A stretch of 64,000 bases of DNA from Mycobacterium sp. E2479 (GTDB lineage Bacteria > Actinomycetota > Actinomycetes > Mycobacteriales > Mycobacteriaceae), in contig NZ_LZJR01000158.1 of the NCBI RefSeq assembly GCF_001667925.1, positions 1 through 64,000 on the forward strand, written 5' to 3'. The notes beneath the pieces were generated by a model. That model had not been told where the DNA came from. It saw only the letters and a list, made by a program, of their open reading frames with translations, and ran no database searches. The position numbers and the translations under genes are program-made. Shown here piece after piece: positions 16,428 through 25,652 of the stretch; the stretch's first letter is position 1; each line of letters starts with the position of its first letter.

Positions 16428-17041
16428 CTGTCGAGCATGGCTCGTCGCTGGACGCCACCGAGACCACGCCGCCCGGCCAGAGTGAGCGGCCACCCGCTTC
16501 GTCGGGATCGCCTCGCACCACAGCACTGGCCACGATCAAGCGCTGGATCCGCCCGTGTTCGGCGCGGTGGCGTTCGATAGTCGGGACGGTTTTGGTTGCG
16601 ACGACGGTGGGCGTCGCTGCCGGTTTGTTCTTCGTTATGTACCGGCCGGATCAGCAGATCGGTGACGCGGCGGCGCAGCGGGCAATCCGCGCGGCGTCAG
16701 ACGGTTCCGTAGCGGTGCTGTCGTACTCTCCCGGCGATCTGAACCGCGATTTCGCCAAGGCGAAGTCATATTTGACCGGTGATTTTCTCGCCTACTACAC
16801 CAAGTTCACCGAACAGATCGCGGCGATGGCGCAGCAGAAGCAGGTCACAGAGACGGCCCAGGTGGTTCGGGCCGCCGTTTCGGAATTGCACCCGAATTCA
16901 GCCATCGTTTTGGTTTTTATCAACCAGACCGCTACGAGCAAAGCGGTGCCTGAACCGCAGACAACGGCAAGCAGCGCCCGGGTGACATTGACGAAGATCA
17001 AAAATTCCTGGCTGATCTCGAAATTGGATCCACTGTTGTGA
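16424..17041 (+). CDS. Mce-associated membrane protein (Mam-type), second of a pair
   Basis: This 205-aa protein has a Ser/Pro-rich N-terminus, one membrane helix (about 52-74) followed by YRPDQQIGD, and a domain with VAVLSYSPGDLNRDFAKAKS and FLAYYTKFTEQI. The extracytoplasmic part has an NTF2-like feel common to Mam proteins, which stabilise or assist Mce complexes in M. tuberculosis. It is translationally coupled to the preceding gene. The close paralogue at 33113-33685 shares the YRPD, LLSYSPDSL and YYNQFTEQI segments. Confidence 0.85.
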   Translation: MTVEHGSSLDATETTPPGQSERPPASSGSPRTTALATIKRWIRPCSARWRSIVGTVLVATTVGVAAGLFFVMYRPDQQIGDAAAQRAIRAASDGSVAVLSYSPGDLNRDFAKAKSYLTGDFLAYYTKFTEQIAAMAQQKQVTETAQVVRAAVSELHPNSAIVLVFINQTATSKAVPEPQTTASSARVTLTKIKNSWLISKLDPLL

Positions 17042-17174
17042 CCGCTGCCAACTTCGATTTCAATCGGTTCCCAGGCGGCCGCGCCGGTGTTATTCTCATC
17101 GCACAAGAACGCCGCAACCGATGCCGAAAAGCTGCCATAGGCGCTGTCGGATTATTCCCGTCGAGGAGCACTTG

Positions 17175-17696
17175 ATGCGTTCAGTTCGAACACTTGCTAC
17201 CGCAACGCTGTTGACTGCCACGGTTTTCGGCATATTGGGCACCGCATCCACAGCCGGGGCAACGACGAAGGAAGAGGTGGCCGTCAACGGGACGTTCCGC
17301 GCCACGTCAATCGGCGATTATGCACAGCGGAATGATCAATATTACGGCGAGCCCACGGTCATCCAGACATGGACCATCAGCTCATCGTGCGTCACGTTTC
17401 AGGAATGCCACGGCACGGTGACCAGCGATCAGGGCTGGAGCGCACCCATATACATGATCGATGGGCAGATGTGGAAGTCGAAACGCGAAGTGCCGAACTG
17501 GGAAAGGTGCGAGGACGGTACCGCGTTCACCGGACAGCAGACCTTCTTTTTCTATCCGGTGAACGAGTACGGGGGATATCAACTCGGGTCGTCGACCTTC
17601 GCCGGAAAGGACAAAACGGTTGGCCCGACCGGAGCGTGCGGGCAAAACCAATGGCTCGATATCACCATGCCGCTGCGCCTGGACAAGTTGAGCTGA
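17175..17696 (+). CDS. secreted protein of unknown function
   Basis: This 173-aa protein starts at ATG 17175 (MRSVRTLATATLL), placed by the GAGGAG site 8 bp upstream. The signal peptide probably ends near AGA-TTK. The mature domain contains four Cys (SSCVTFQEC, ERCEDG, GACGQ), probably two disulfides, and many aromatic residues. It resembles a family of small secreted mycobacterial proteins without known function. A GTTATTCTC half-site (17089-17097), as in the GAGAAT palindromes, lies 78 bp upstream. Confidence 0.78.
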   Translation: MRSVRTLATATLLTATVFGILGTASTAGATTKEEVAVNGTFRATSIGDYAQRNDQYYGEPTVIQTWTISSSCVTFQECHGTVTSDQGWSAPIYMIDGQMWKSKREVPNWERCEDGTAFTGQQTFFFYPVNEYGGYQLGSSTFAGKDKTVGPTGACGQNQWLDITMPLRLDKLS

Positions 17697-17758
17697 CCGG
17701 CCGTTCGTAGCTCTATCGCCCTGCTCATTCCAGACCGTTCCGGAATCGCAAGAATGCT

Positions 17759-19495
17759 TCAGGTCGGAAGCATGTCCTTCCACGTCTTGGGCGCTTTCGG
17801 AGCAACGAGATCCGACTGCTGGTACAACTTGCCGTCGGGACCGACATAACGACCAGTGCGCGGATCGTACTTTGCCACCACGATCGACGGCGCGGGCTTG
17901 GATGCCTTGGCTCCGAATGAGCTTGGCGCCGCCTGCGGTCCTCCGCCGCCGGCCGCGTCGGCGGGTGCAGGATCGGGCGGTGCGGGCGCGGCAGGCGCCG
18001 CTGGAAGTTCCCCGTGAGCAGGGACGTCGAGTGGTGCTATGGGTGGGATGTCGGCCGACATTCTCGACATAGGCGCCAGCGCGGGGGGGCCCGACGACGG
18101 CACCGGCGGAACAGCGGCCCCAACCGTGCCCGGTGGTGGATTTTCGCCCCGCGGCCCCGCGGGTGCGCCGCGCGGCACCGCTCCCGGCGGCAGTGGCGTT
18201 CCCTCGACCGGCCCGAAGATCCGGTCATTGGAAGTAACCCGGTCATCGGGCGGGACCCCCTGGGAAAGCAGGTTCGGATCCAGGGGGTAGGGACCGAGAG
18301 TGTGCTGGCGCATCGCCAACGGCATGAATGGCTTGTCGCTGTTGCAGATTTCGACAGTGGGGGCCCGCTTGCCCGGATGACCCATGCAGGGGTAGTTGCG
18401 GGCGCCGCGAACCGAGAGCGGTGAATCCTGCGGGAGTTTACAATACAACCCGTCGGGTGTGTCGATGTCGCTGAGGTCGTCCGGGGATCGCCATGTGTTG
18501 GGCGGCATGAATCCGACCGTGCAGATGGGCGGATCGTCGATCGTGAGTGCGAAGTCGCCTTTGGCCAGACCGTCGGGATCATTTGTGGGGGAGGCGGCCT
18601 GCTCAATAGCAACCGCCGACGGCAGCAACACCAGCAGCTGCTCTAGCGAGGGGTGATAGGTCACACCGATCTGCCCGATGGTGGTCAGGTTGGCAAGCAA
18701 CACCGGCAGCGTCGGTTTGATTTGTTCTAGAAGCCGCGACGCCTCGTTCGCAGCCTCAGGGCCTCTTTCCAAGATGGTGCGGAAGTGGGAATCGTTGTCC
18801 ACCAGCGTATCCGAGATGCCGGCGAAGCTGCGTGCCCACGTCCTGATCGAGTCGGTAGTGCGCGCTTGGGTATCCAGCAGCGGCCCGGTGTCTTCGGTGA
18901 GGGCTCGGGTGCGATCGACGACGCCGTTGGCGTCGCGGGACAGCGTCTGCGAGGAATCGATCAGTGACCCAAGGTCGTAGCCGGCACCGTTGAAGCCCTG
19001 GAAGGACTCGTCAAGCAATTGGCCGAGTTTGGTCTTCGGGATACTTTGAACCAAGGCATTGAGCTGGTCGAGCATCGGCCCGACCGGCTGCGGAATCGTC
19101 GTGTCGCGCATGGCGATTACGGAGCCGTCGTGCAGGTAGGGCGCCGCATCGGTCTTGGGCTGTAAGTCCACGTACTGCTCGCCCACCGCGGAAACGCTCA
19201 GCACCTTCGCCGTCAGGTTCGCGGGGACCTTCGGCGAACTGCTAAGCGACAGTGTGGCTTTCGCGCCGGTCGGTGTCAGACTTACCGAGGTGACCTTGCC
19301 GAGCTGAACCCCGCGGTAGGTCACGTTGGAAAACCGATACAGGCCGCCGGTGGCCGGCAGCTCCAGTGTCACGGTCATCCGACCGATGCCCAGTAGCGTC
19401 GGCGCTTGGATGTAGAAGAGGACCATCGCGATCACGCCAATGGTCCCGGCGATCACGAAGATCGCCAGCTGGATACGGACGAAGCGCGTCAGCAT
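17759..19495 (-). CDS. mceF: Mce family protein F
   Basis: This 578-aa protein has an N-terminal membrane anchor (about 8-30), an MCE domain (about 38-115, with YRGVQLGKVTSVSL and VLSVSAVGEQYVDL) and a long helical region to about 300. A Cys-containing segment follows, then a Pro/Gly/Ala-rich tail. It is the sixth and last mce gene. Mce proteins form the periplasmic tunnel of an ABC-type lipid importer, with the permease from yrbEA/B and an MceG ATPase encoded elsewhere. It starts right after the mceE stop. The Pro-rich C-terminus is longer than in many MceF proteins. Confidence 0.93.
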   Translation of the reverse strand: MLTRFVRIQLAIFVIAGTIGVIAMVLFYIQAPTLLGIGRMTVTLELPATGGLYRFSNVTYRGVQLGKVTSVSLTPTGAKATLSLSSSPKVPANLTAKVLSVSAVGEQYVDLQPKTDAAPYLHDGSVIAMRDTTIPQPVGPMLDQLNALVQSIPKTKLGQLLDESFQGFNGAGYDLGSLIDSSQTLSRDANGVVDRTRALTEDTGPLLDTQARTTDSIRTWARSFAGISDTLVDNDSHFRTILERGPEAANEASRLLEQIKPTLPVLLANLTTIGQIGVTYHPSLEQLLVLLPSAVAIEQAASPTNDPDGLAKGDFALTIDDPPICTVGFMPPNTWRSPDDLSDIDTPDGLYCKLPQDSPLSVRGARNYPCMGHPGKRAPTVEICNSDKPFMPLAMRQHTLGPYPLDPNLLSQGVPPDDRVTSNDRIFGPVEGTPLPPGAVPRGAPAGPRGENPPPGTVGAAVPPVPSSGPPALAPMSRMSADIPPIAPLDVPAHGELPAAPAAPAPPDPAPADAAGGGGPQAAPSSFGAKASKPAPSIVVAKYDPRTGRYVGPDGKLYQQSDLVAPKAPKTWKDMLPT

Positions 19496-20824
19496 CTATC
19501 CACCCGATCCCGTTCCGGGCGCCTCTGCGGGCGGCGCCGTTTGACCGAGACCCGCGTCCGGCACTGGCGCCGCACCCGGCGCAGGTCCAGGGAGCGGTGC
19601 CGCACCCGGCGGCGGTCCGGGCAGTGGTGCCGCACCCGGCGGCGGTCCGGGCAGCGGAGCCGTAGCCGGCCGAGGGCCTGGCAGCGGAGGGAGGCTCGCG
19701 GGGTCAACCCAGGGTGGCCTCAGGGGGTCATGCATCGGGTCGTGCGTGTAATTCAAGTAATACGGCTCCCCCGGCGCTGGGGGCTCCGGCGCGTCGAGCT
19801 CCCCCCAATGGGTCCCCAACAGCAGTCCTCGCTTGAGCCTTGGAATCGACAGATCGAGCTCGACGTGCAGGTTGAAATAGTCGCCCCGGACGGCTCGGTC
19901 GACGAAGTTCTGGGTAAAGGGGAACACGAACCCGGCCGCGAGCGCCGTTCCGAACTCCGGCCCGACGTCGGCGAGCGCTCGGATGGTCGGCGCCAGGTTT
20001 TGCAGATTCTTGACCAGGTCGGCCTGAGAGTCGTTGATCAATCGGGTGGCGGTGTTGCTGAAGACGCGAAGTTTGTCCAGGGCGGCCGTCAGGCGCGGCC
20101 GCTCCTTGATCAGCACATCGAGCGCGGGCGGTATCTTCTGCAGCGCCTGGGTGAGAACGTCGCGTTGTCCGGCGAATGTGCCGGCGAGCCGGTTCAGCGC
20201 CTGGATGGAGTCGACAATGTTGTTCCGCTGATCGTCCAGCGTTCCCACGAAGGTGTCGAGACGAGTGAGCAAATCACGTACGGCACCCTCGTGCCCGGAC
20301 AGGGCGGCGGAGAAATTGTGGATGATCTCCCCGATCTGTCCTAGTCCGCCACCGTTGACGACCGCGCCCAGCGACGACAGCGTCTGTTCTGTCGACGGGT
20401 AGGCCGATGACCGGCTGAGCGGGATGGTGGCGCCCGGCTGCAGCCGTCCCCTTCCCTGCTGGCCGAGTGGCGTGTTGAGCTCCACGTGCATCGACCCCAG
20501 CAGGCTGGTCTGACCGACGGTGGCGACCACGTTGGCCGGGATGGCGACGTCGCGCTTCACCGAGATCTCGACATCCGCGTGCCAGCCCTGCACCCGCATC
20601 GCTCCGACACTGCCGACTACGACATCGTCGACCATCACCGGCGAATTCGACTCCATCGTGCCGACATTCGGGAGCTCGACGTGGTAGATGTCGGCCCCCG
20701 GGCCACGTCCGACCGCGCCGGGCAGTGGGAGTGAATTAAGGCCGTGGAATGCGCATCCCGTCGCCGTCAACACCACGCAACACCCGACTGCGAACACCCG
20801 CCGAGCCGCAACCCGGGCGATCAT
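19496..20824 (-). CDS. mceE: Mce family lipoprotein E
   Basis: This 442-aa lipoprotein has the lipobox L-T-A-T-G-C24, typical of the E position of mce operons. The MCE domain spans about 44-120 (VELPNVGTMESNSPVMVDDV, then VGQTSLLGSMHVEL), followed by the helical CUP1 region. The tail is Pro/Gly/Ala-rich and built from a 10-residue repeat (PLPGPPPGAA) encoded by a 30-bp DNA repeat. It would be lipid-anchored and cap or line the Mce tunnel. It overlaps mceD by 4 bp. Confidence 0.93.
   Translation of the reverse strand: MIARVAARRVFAVGCCVVLTATGCAFHGLNSLPLPGAVGRGPGADIYHVELPNVGTMESNSPVMVDDVVVGSVGAMRVQGWHADVEISVKRDVAIPANVVATVGQTSLLGSMHVELNTPLGQQGRGRLQPGATIPLSRSSAYPSTEQTLSSLGAVVNGGGLGQIGEIIHNFSAALSGHEGAVRDLLTRLDTFVGTLDDQRNNIVDSIQALNRLAGTFAGQRDVLTQALQKIPPALDVLIKERPRLTAALDKLRVFSNTATRLINDSQADLVKNLQNLAPTIRALADVGPEFGTALAAGFVFPFTQNFVDRAVRGDYFNLHVELDLSIPRLKRGLLLGTHWGELDAPEPPAPGEPYYLNYTHDPMHDPLRPPWVDPASLPPLPGPRPATAPLPGPPPGAAPLPGPPPGAAPLPGPAPGAAPVPDAGLGQTAPPAEAPGTGSGG
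19581..19670 (-). repeat. three tandem 30-bp repeats in the mceE 3' end
   Basis: Units at 19581-19610, 19611-19640 and 19641-19670 each encode a PLPGPPPGAA-like decapeptide on the minus strand. The first two are nearly identical and the third has diverged. A partial unit precedes them at 19554-19580. Copy number is a multiple of three bases, so length change would not break the frame. Confidence 0.85.
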
Positions 20825-22236
20825 TGTTGTGGCCCTTCCGCCGGCAGCAGCATGCCTGACACGCCCGGCGCGGGAGGCGGAGGTGGCGCTTCCGGTGTGG
20901 ACGGCGGCGGCGGCAACGGCATCGCCGCGCCCGGTATCCGCGCCGGCGGCACCGCACCCGGTGGTCCCACCGGATCACCGGGCAAACCGGTGTAGGCGGA
21001 CACCGCTGGCGGGATTTCCGGTGGCCCCGGTTTGGGGCCCTCGCCCCCGGGCGCTAGACGCGATTCGCTGTAGAGGATCTTGGACGGGTCCACCGACTTC
21101 TGCAGGAATATGTTGATGGGAATCGGCAAGTTGTTGAAGTTGAGCAGTCGCAGCCCCGGGCCGAGGAACAACGAGCACAGCTTGCCCGATTCGACTGCGG
21201 TGATGTTCTCGATGGCGCCGATCTGCGTGCAGCCCGGGAAGGACAGCAGAAGCTGACCGCCCCACGTGGGATTCGCGAAGTTCATGATCCCGAAGCCGCC
21301 CACGATGGTTCCGGTGTCGGCGTTGTAGTCATTGAAGAAGTTGCCGAGCGCGTTCGGTGCGCCGTGCAGAATGTTTTCCAAAGCCATGTGCTTATCGACC
21401 AGGACCTGCGTGACGTCGGCCAACCTGGCGATCTGCTCGCTCGTCTGGTTGCGGGTCCCGGCGATGAAACGCTGCACCTCGCCGACCGCCGTCGACAGAT
21501 CGGTCAGCGCCGCGTCCAGGTCGGATTTGCTGTCATTGACCACACTGGTGAGCGTGGCCAGGCGGTCGTTGAACTGCACGATCTGGACGTTGCTGTCGCG
21601 CAGCGCGCCGACGAATGTCTGCAGGTTTTTGATGATGTCGACAATGTTGCCGCTACCATTGGCGAGGATCCGGCCTACCCCGGACAGTTGACCGAGTGTC
21701 TGCCGCAGCTTGTCGCCGTTGCCGTCCAGCGCGTTGGCGGCGCTGTCGATGAACCGGCCCACCGACGTGCCCGATACACCACTCTTCGGCCCTAAATCCG
21801 TTGCCAGCCGCATCAACTGGGTTTTGACCTCGTCCCACTCGACGGGCACCGCGGTGCGTTCGATCGGTATCACTGCCCCATCTCGCATGACCGGCCCACT
21901 GTCTCGATAGGCCGGCGAGAGCTGGACATAGCGGGCGGACACCAGATTCGAGGCAACGATAACCGCCTTGGCGTCCGCCGGAATGGGCACATCGTGTTCG
22001 ACCTTGAGGGTCATCTTGGCCTGCGTGCCTTGCGGTTGAATGGATTTGATGCTGCCGACTTTCACACCCGAGACCCGCACGTCGTCATTCGGATAGATCG
22101 CGGTGGCGGTGGTGAAGTAAGCGGTGATCGTCTTCGGGCCGTAGAACGCATTGCGGACGAGAACGGCAGCACCGGCAATGATCAGTCCGACCAGGACAAC
22201 CGCGGTCAAGGCCCCTAGCCTCTTGCGGGGGATCAC
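20821..22236 (-). CDS. mceD: Mce family protein D
   Basis: This 471-aa protein starts at GTG 22236 (MIPRKRLGALTAVVLVGL), which overlaps the mceC stop as GTGA. The longer frame to 22374 lies inside mceC. It has an N-terminal membrane helix and an MCE domain (about 35-115, with VRVSGVKVGSIKSIQPQG and SNLVSARYVQLSPA). A long coiled region with repeated LATLTSVVNDSKSDL-type heptads follows, then a Pro-rich end. It is a subunit of the Mce lipid importer and is coupled to mceE by a 4-bp overlap. Confidence 0.93.
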   Translation of the reverse strand: MIPRKRLGALTAVVLVGLIIAGAAVLVRNAFYGPKTITAYFTTATAIYPNDDVRVSGVKVGSIKSIQPQGTQAKMTLKVEHDVPIPADAKAVIVASNLVSARYVQLSPAYRDSGPVMRDGAVIPIERTAVPVEWDEVKTQLMRLATDLGPKSGVSGTSVGRFIDSAANALDGNGDKLRQTLGQLSGVGRILANGSGNIVDIIKNLQTFVGALRDSNVQIVQFNDRLATLTSVVNDSKSDLDAALTDLSTAVGEVQRFIAGTRNQTSEQIARLADVTQVLVDKHMALENILHGAPNALGNFFNDYNADTGTIVGGFGIMNFANPTWGGQLLLSFPGCTQIGAIENITAVESGKLCSLFLGPGLRLLNFNNLPIPINIFLQKSVDPSKILYSESRLAPGGEGPKPGPPEIPPAVSAYTGLPGDPVGPPGAVPPARIPGAAMPLPPPPSTPEAPPPPPAPGVSGMLLPAEGPQQ

Positions 22237-23351
22237 TGCGATCCTCCGATTCTGCCGCCCAACGTGCAGCCGGGGCACACCGGAATACCGTTGTACGGCC
22301 ACGGAATCAGCGCGCGAGGTACGGGGGACGGGTGGCCGGGACCCTTGGAAGTATCGAAGGTGCGGAAACCCCAAAGGTAGTCGAAGAACGGTTGGAAGAG
22401 CTGCGGGACAAGGAAGTTGGGGACGAACGCCGAGTACGCATACATGCTTGAGATGGCCTCACCGACCGTGATCTCGAATTTGGCGAGACCCGGCAGTGCT
22501 TTGCTGATGTTGTCGCGGTTCTTCTCCAACATCGCCAGCACCGAATTCAGCCTCTCCAGCGTCGGCGCCAATTTGCTCTCGTTGTCGTGCACCAATCCCG
22601 TGAGCTGCTTGGCCACCACTGACGTGTTGGCCAGTAGATCTACGATCTCTTGCCGGCGCGCGACCAGCACCTGCAGCAGAGAGTCGGAGTTGAGGATGAG
22701 CTTGTTGACCTGCATGCTGCGTTCGGAAAGAACACCGGTGACGTCGCCGGCGCTCTTGAACAGCTCGCCCAGGCTCTTGTTGCGGCTGTTGAGGGTCCGC
22801 GATAAGCGGGTGAGTGCGTCGAAGGCCGGCCCCATTTGCGGCGCGATCTGGTCGAGCGTCACTGCCAGCGTGTCCAATGACTGGTTCAGTGCAGTGGTGT
22901 TCGTTCCGGCGGTGTCGGTGGTCAGGTCGCTCACCGCTTCCGTCAGCGAGTAGGGCGAAGACGTGCGCGAGACGGGAATGAGGGCCATCGGATGCATCGT
23001 GCCGGCGCCGGCGGACTCCAACGTCAGCATCCGCTCGCCCAGCAGCGTGCCGGTGCGGATGTGCGCGGACGTCTCCGACCCCAGCAGGATGTTGCCCTTC
23101 ATCGCGAACGTCACCAGCGCATCGCCATGGCGCAGCTTCACATCCGACACAGTGCCGACCTTCATCCCCGACACGATCACGGGGTTGCCCGTGGCGAGGC
23201 CGCCGGCTTCGGTGAACAGCGCCTGGTACCTGACCATCGTCGCCCATTGCGTGAACCGGTCGGGCGACAGGCCGACCAGGATGACCATCACCGCCAGAAC
23301 GACGCCGATGAGTCCGGCCTTGACAAGTGCAGCTCCGCGATACTTGAGCAT
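22233..23351 (-). CDS. mceC: Mce family protein C
   Basis: This 372-aa protein starts at ATG 23351 (MLKYRGAALVKAGLIGVV), one base inside the mceB stop (TGATG). It has a membrane anchor (about 8-30) and an MCE domain (about 36-115, with GNPVIVSGMKVGTVSDVKLR and TGTLLGERMLTLE). The rest is a predominantly helical region ending in a short Cys-x-x-Cys segment (PVCPGCTLGG). It is part of the six-subunit Mce assembly. Confidence 0.93.
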   Translation of the reverse strand: MLKYRGAALVKAGLIGVVLAVMVILVGLSPDRFTQWATMVRYQALFTEAGGLATGNPVIVSGMKVGTVSDVKLRHGDALVTFAMKGNILLGSETSAHIRTGTLLGERMLTLESAGAGTMHPMALIPVSRTSSPYSLTEAVSDLTTDTAGTNTTALNQSLDTLAVTLDQIAPQMGPAFDALTRLSRTLNSRNKSLGELFKSAGDVTGVLSERSMQVNKLILNSDSLLQVLVARRQEIVDLLANTSVVAKQLTGLVHDNESKLAPTLERLNSVLAMLEKNRDNISKALPGLAKFEITVGEAISSMYAYSAFVPNFLVPQLFQPFFDYLWGFRTFDTSKGPGHPSPVPRALIPWPYNGIPVCPGCTLGGRIGGSQ

Positions 23352-24373
23352 CAGGGTTCCGTGCACCTTCCAGCTTCTGACCTGAATATGGGGGCTTTCA
23401 CCGTCTTGCCCGAGAGATCCGTTCCCCGCAGTTCCAACATGCATAGGTAGTACGGGATGGTGGCGCCGTTGACGCCGAGCCGGACCAGCTTGCGGTAGTT
23501 CTTCGGCGCCTTGGCGATTGCGGCGTCGAGGCGGTCCTTGTCGTCATCGAGAATCGGTGCCAGGCGGTTCAACTGGTCGATGGTGCCGGACAGCGGCGGC
23601 CGCGCGCTGCTCAGCAGGTCCGCCAGCGAGGCGGTTCCGTGGTCCAGGGCGTCGATGGCGGAGCCGATGGTGTTGCGGTCATCCGACAGCCCGCTGACCA
23701 ATCGCTCGAGGCGATCGATCGCACCGGAGAACTGCTTGCCGTCCTTGTCGATCGTGCCTATGACGATGTTGAGGTTGTCGATGAGTTGCTGCACGGTTTG
23801 ATCGTTGTCGGCCAAGGCGTTCGAAAACGACGTCGTCTTGGCGAACAGGGACTCGAGAGTCCCGCCCTGACCCTGGAAGACCTGCAACAAACCCGAGGTA
23901 AGCGCGTTGACATCGCGCGCATTCAGGCCCTGGGTAACGGGTTTCAATCCGCCGAGCAGTAGATCGAGGTCGAGCGCCGGTGCGGTGCGGTTGACGGGAA
24001 TCTGACCGCCGGCCGGCAGGCGTCTGGTCGAGCCCGGGCCGTCGACGAGTTCGAGGTAGCGATCGCCCACCAGGTTCAGGTAGCGGACCGCCGCCCGGGA
24101 GCCTTCGGTGAGGACGACGTTGCGATCGACGTCGAACTTCACCACCACTTTTTTGTCGGGCTGCAGTGAAACGTCGTTGACCGTGCCCACGCGGATCCCC
24201 GCGACCCGTACCGATTGCCCCGGCTTCAGGCGCGACACGTCGGTGAACACCGCCGAATATCCGGACGTCGAACCCGTCCGGTACTGGCCGAAGATGAAGA
24301 ACAGGAAGGCGGTAAGCATCGCCATCACGATCGCAAAGATCGCGAACTTGATCAGCGTGGCGCGCGTCCTCAT
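23351..24373 (-). CDS. mceB: Mce family protein B
   Basis: This 340-aa protein starts at ATG 24373 (MRTRATLIKFAIFAIV), overlapping the mceA stop as ATGA. It has a membrane anchor (about 7-30) and an MCE domain (about 38-115, with GQSVRVAGIRVGTVNDVSLQ and VRYLNLVGDRYLELVDG). The helical segments are followed by a conserved end with YYLCMLELRG. The length is usual for MceB. It is an Mce importer subunit, tightly coupled with its neighbours. Confidence 0.93.
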   Translation of the reverse strand: MRTRATLIKFAIFAIVMAMLTAFLFFIFGQYRTGSTSGYSAVFTDVSRLKPGQSVRVAGIRVGTVNDVSLQPDKKVVVKFDVDRNVVLTEGSRAAVRYLNLVGDRYLELVDGPGSTRRLPAGGQIPVNRTAPALDLDLLLGGLKPVTQGLNARDVNALTSGLLQVFQGQGGTLESLFAKTTSFSNALADNDQTVQQLIDNLNIVIGTIDKDGKQFSGAIDRLERLVSGLSDDRNTIGSAIDALDHGTASLADLLSSARPPLSGTIDQLNRLAPILDDDKDRLDAAIAKAPKNYRKLVRLGVNGATIPYYLCMLELRGTDLSGKTVKAPIFRSEAGRCTEP

Positions 24374-25632
24374 CCGGGTTGTCCGATCTGAGCGGAGTTG
24401 CGCGGCGGGCCGGCAATCGGCCCGTACAACAGCTGTTTGAGGAGATCGGAGTTGATCAGCAGCTGCGGGTTTCCGTACCCGACCGGGTCGGCGCCGATAT
24501 CGGTGATGAACTGCGGCGGTGCCGAGTTGAACGGTATTTGCGGCAGCCCCAAGCACTTCGGGCCGCCCGTCGCCGCTACCTTGGGCAGGTTCGTCGGATA
24601 GCGATAGCGTTCGCCGCCCCACGTGAGGCTCGCCGAGATGTTGATGCTCGGTTCCGACAGCGGCGGACTGTGCGCGATCGTTATCAGTCCGCCGAAGCTG
24701 CAGGTGAGCGCCTCATGGTATTCGTTGGTCAGATCGGTGGTCGGCACCAACAGATGCAGCACGTTCGTCAGCGGTTCGCGGTTTTGGGACAAGACGTCGT
24801 TTCCGATGTCGGCCAGGCCGATCGCGCTGATCAGCAACGCATCCAGGTTGTGCTGCTCATCGACGAGCGTCTTGCTGATCCGGGTCGCGTTCGCCGCGGT
24901 CTTCACCAAGTTTGGTGCCGCGTCGGCGTAGGCGTTGGACACCGCCGGCAAGACCGCAAGGTCATGCCTGAGAGCGGGAAGGCTCGGCTCATATTTGGCC
25001 AAAAACGAATTCAAGTCGCTCAGCGATTGGCCAAGCTGTGGGCCGCGCCCGCTGAACGCTTGTGCCAGCGCACCCAGTGACTCGTTCAGCTTCGGCGGGT
25101 CGATATGCGACAGCACCGACACCAGTTGCTGGAACACCGTGTTGATTTCGACCATGACGTGCTGGCCCTGCAGCGTCTGGCCGGCGCGGAGCCGCTGCGC
25201 CGAGGGCTGATCGGGTGGCACCAGTTCGACGGACTTCGCGCCGAATACCGTCGAGGACGCGATGTTGACGAGCACATTGCTGGGGATGAAGTGCAACTGG
25301 GATGGGTCCATCGCCAAATGAATGGCCGCTTGGCCGTTGGGCAGCGGTTGGATCGAGTCGACCTTACCCACCTGCACGCCACGCATCTTGACCTTGGCGT
25401 CCGGGTTCATCACCAGGCCGGCTCGTTGCGAGATCACGGTCACCGGCACGGTTTCGGTGAAAGAGCCCTGAAACAGACCCACCGCGACGGCAAAAATCAC
25501 GCCAATAATGACGACGGTGGCCAGTCCGAGCAGGGGTGGCAGGTAATTCCGTCCGGCCGGCGGCCGCGCATGACCGGTGCGCGGGGGGCGGCCGGCGACC
25601 GCGCCGCGACCCGCTGGCACACTCTGCGTCAC
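24370..25632 (-). CDS. mceA: Mce family protein A
   Basis: This 420-aa protein has a basic, Pro/Arg-rich cytoplasmic N-terminus (1-30), one membrane helix (LLGLATVVIIGVIFAVAVGL) and an MCE domain (about 58-140, with AKVKMRGVQVGKVDSIQPLP and STVFGAKSVELVPP). The helical CUP1 domain ends in a Cys-containing globular part. It is the first mce gene after yrbEB, with a 20-bp gap. The A subunit classically anchors the assembly. The sequence alone does not tell me which numbered mce operon (1-8) this is. Confidence 0.93.
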   Translation of the reverse strand: MTQSVPAGRGAVAGRPPRTGHARPPAGRNYLPPLLGLATVVIIGVIFAVAVGLFQGSFTETVPVTVISQRAGLVMNPDAKVKMRGVQVGKVDSIQPLPNGQAAIHLAMDPSQLHFIPSNVLVNIASSTVFGAKSVELVPPDQPSAQRLRAGQTLQGQHVMVEINTVFQQLVSVLSHIDPPKLNESLGALAQAFSGRGPQLGQSLSDLNSFLAKYEPSLPALRHDLAVLPAVSNAYADAAPNLVKTAANATRISKTLVDEQHNLDALLISAIGLADIGNDVLSQNREPLTNVLHLLVPTTDLTNEYHEALTCSFGGLITIAHSPPLSEPSINISASLTWGGERYRYPTNLPKVAATGGPKCLGLPQIPFNSAPPQFITDIGADPVGYGNPQLLINSDLLKQLLYGPIAGPPRNSAQIGQPG

Positions 25633-25652
25633 TGCCGTTCCACCTCCTGAAG

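Noticed and set aside
17697..17758. Transcription terminator between the secreted-protein gene and mceF
   Set aside because: ATTCC...GGAAT gives only a 5-bp stem with no T-run, too weak to call.
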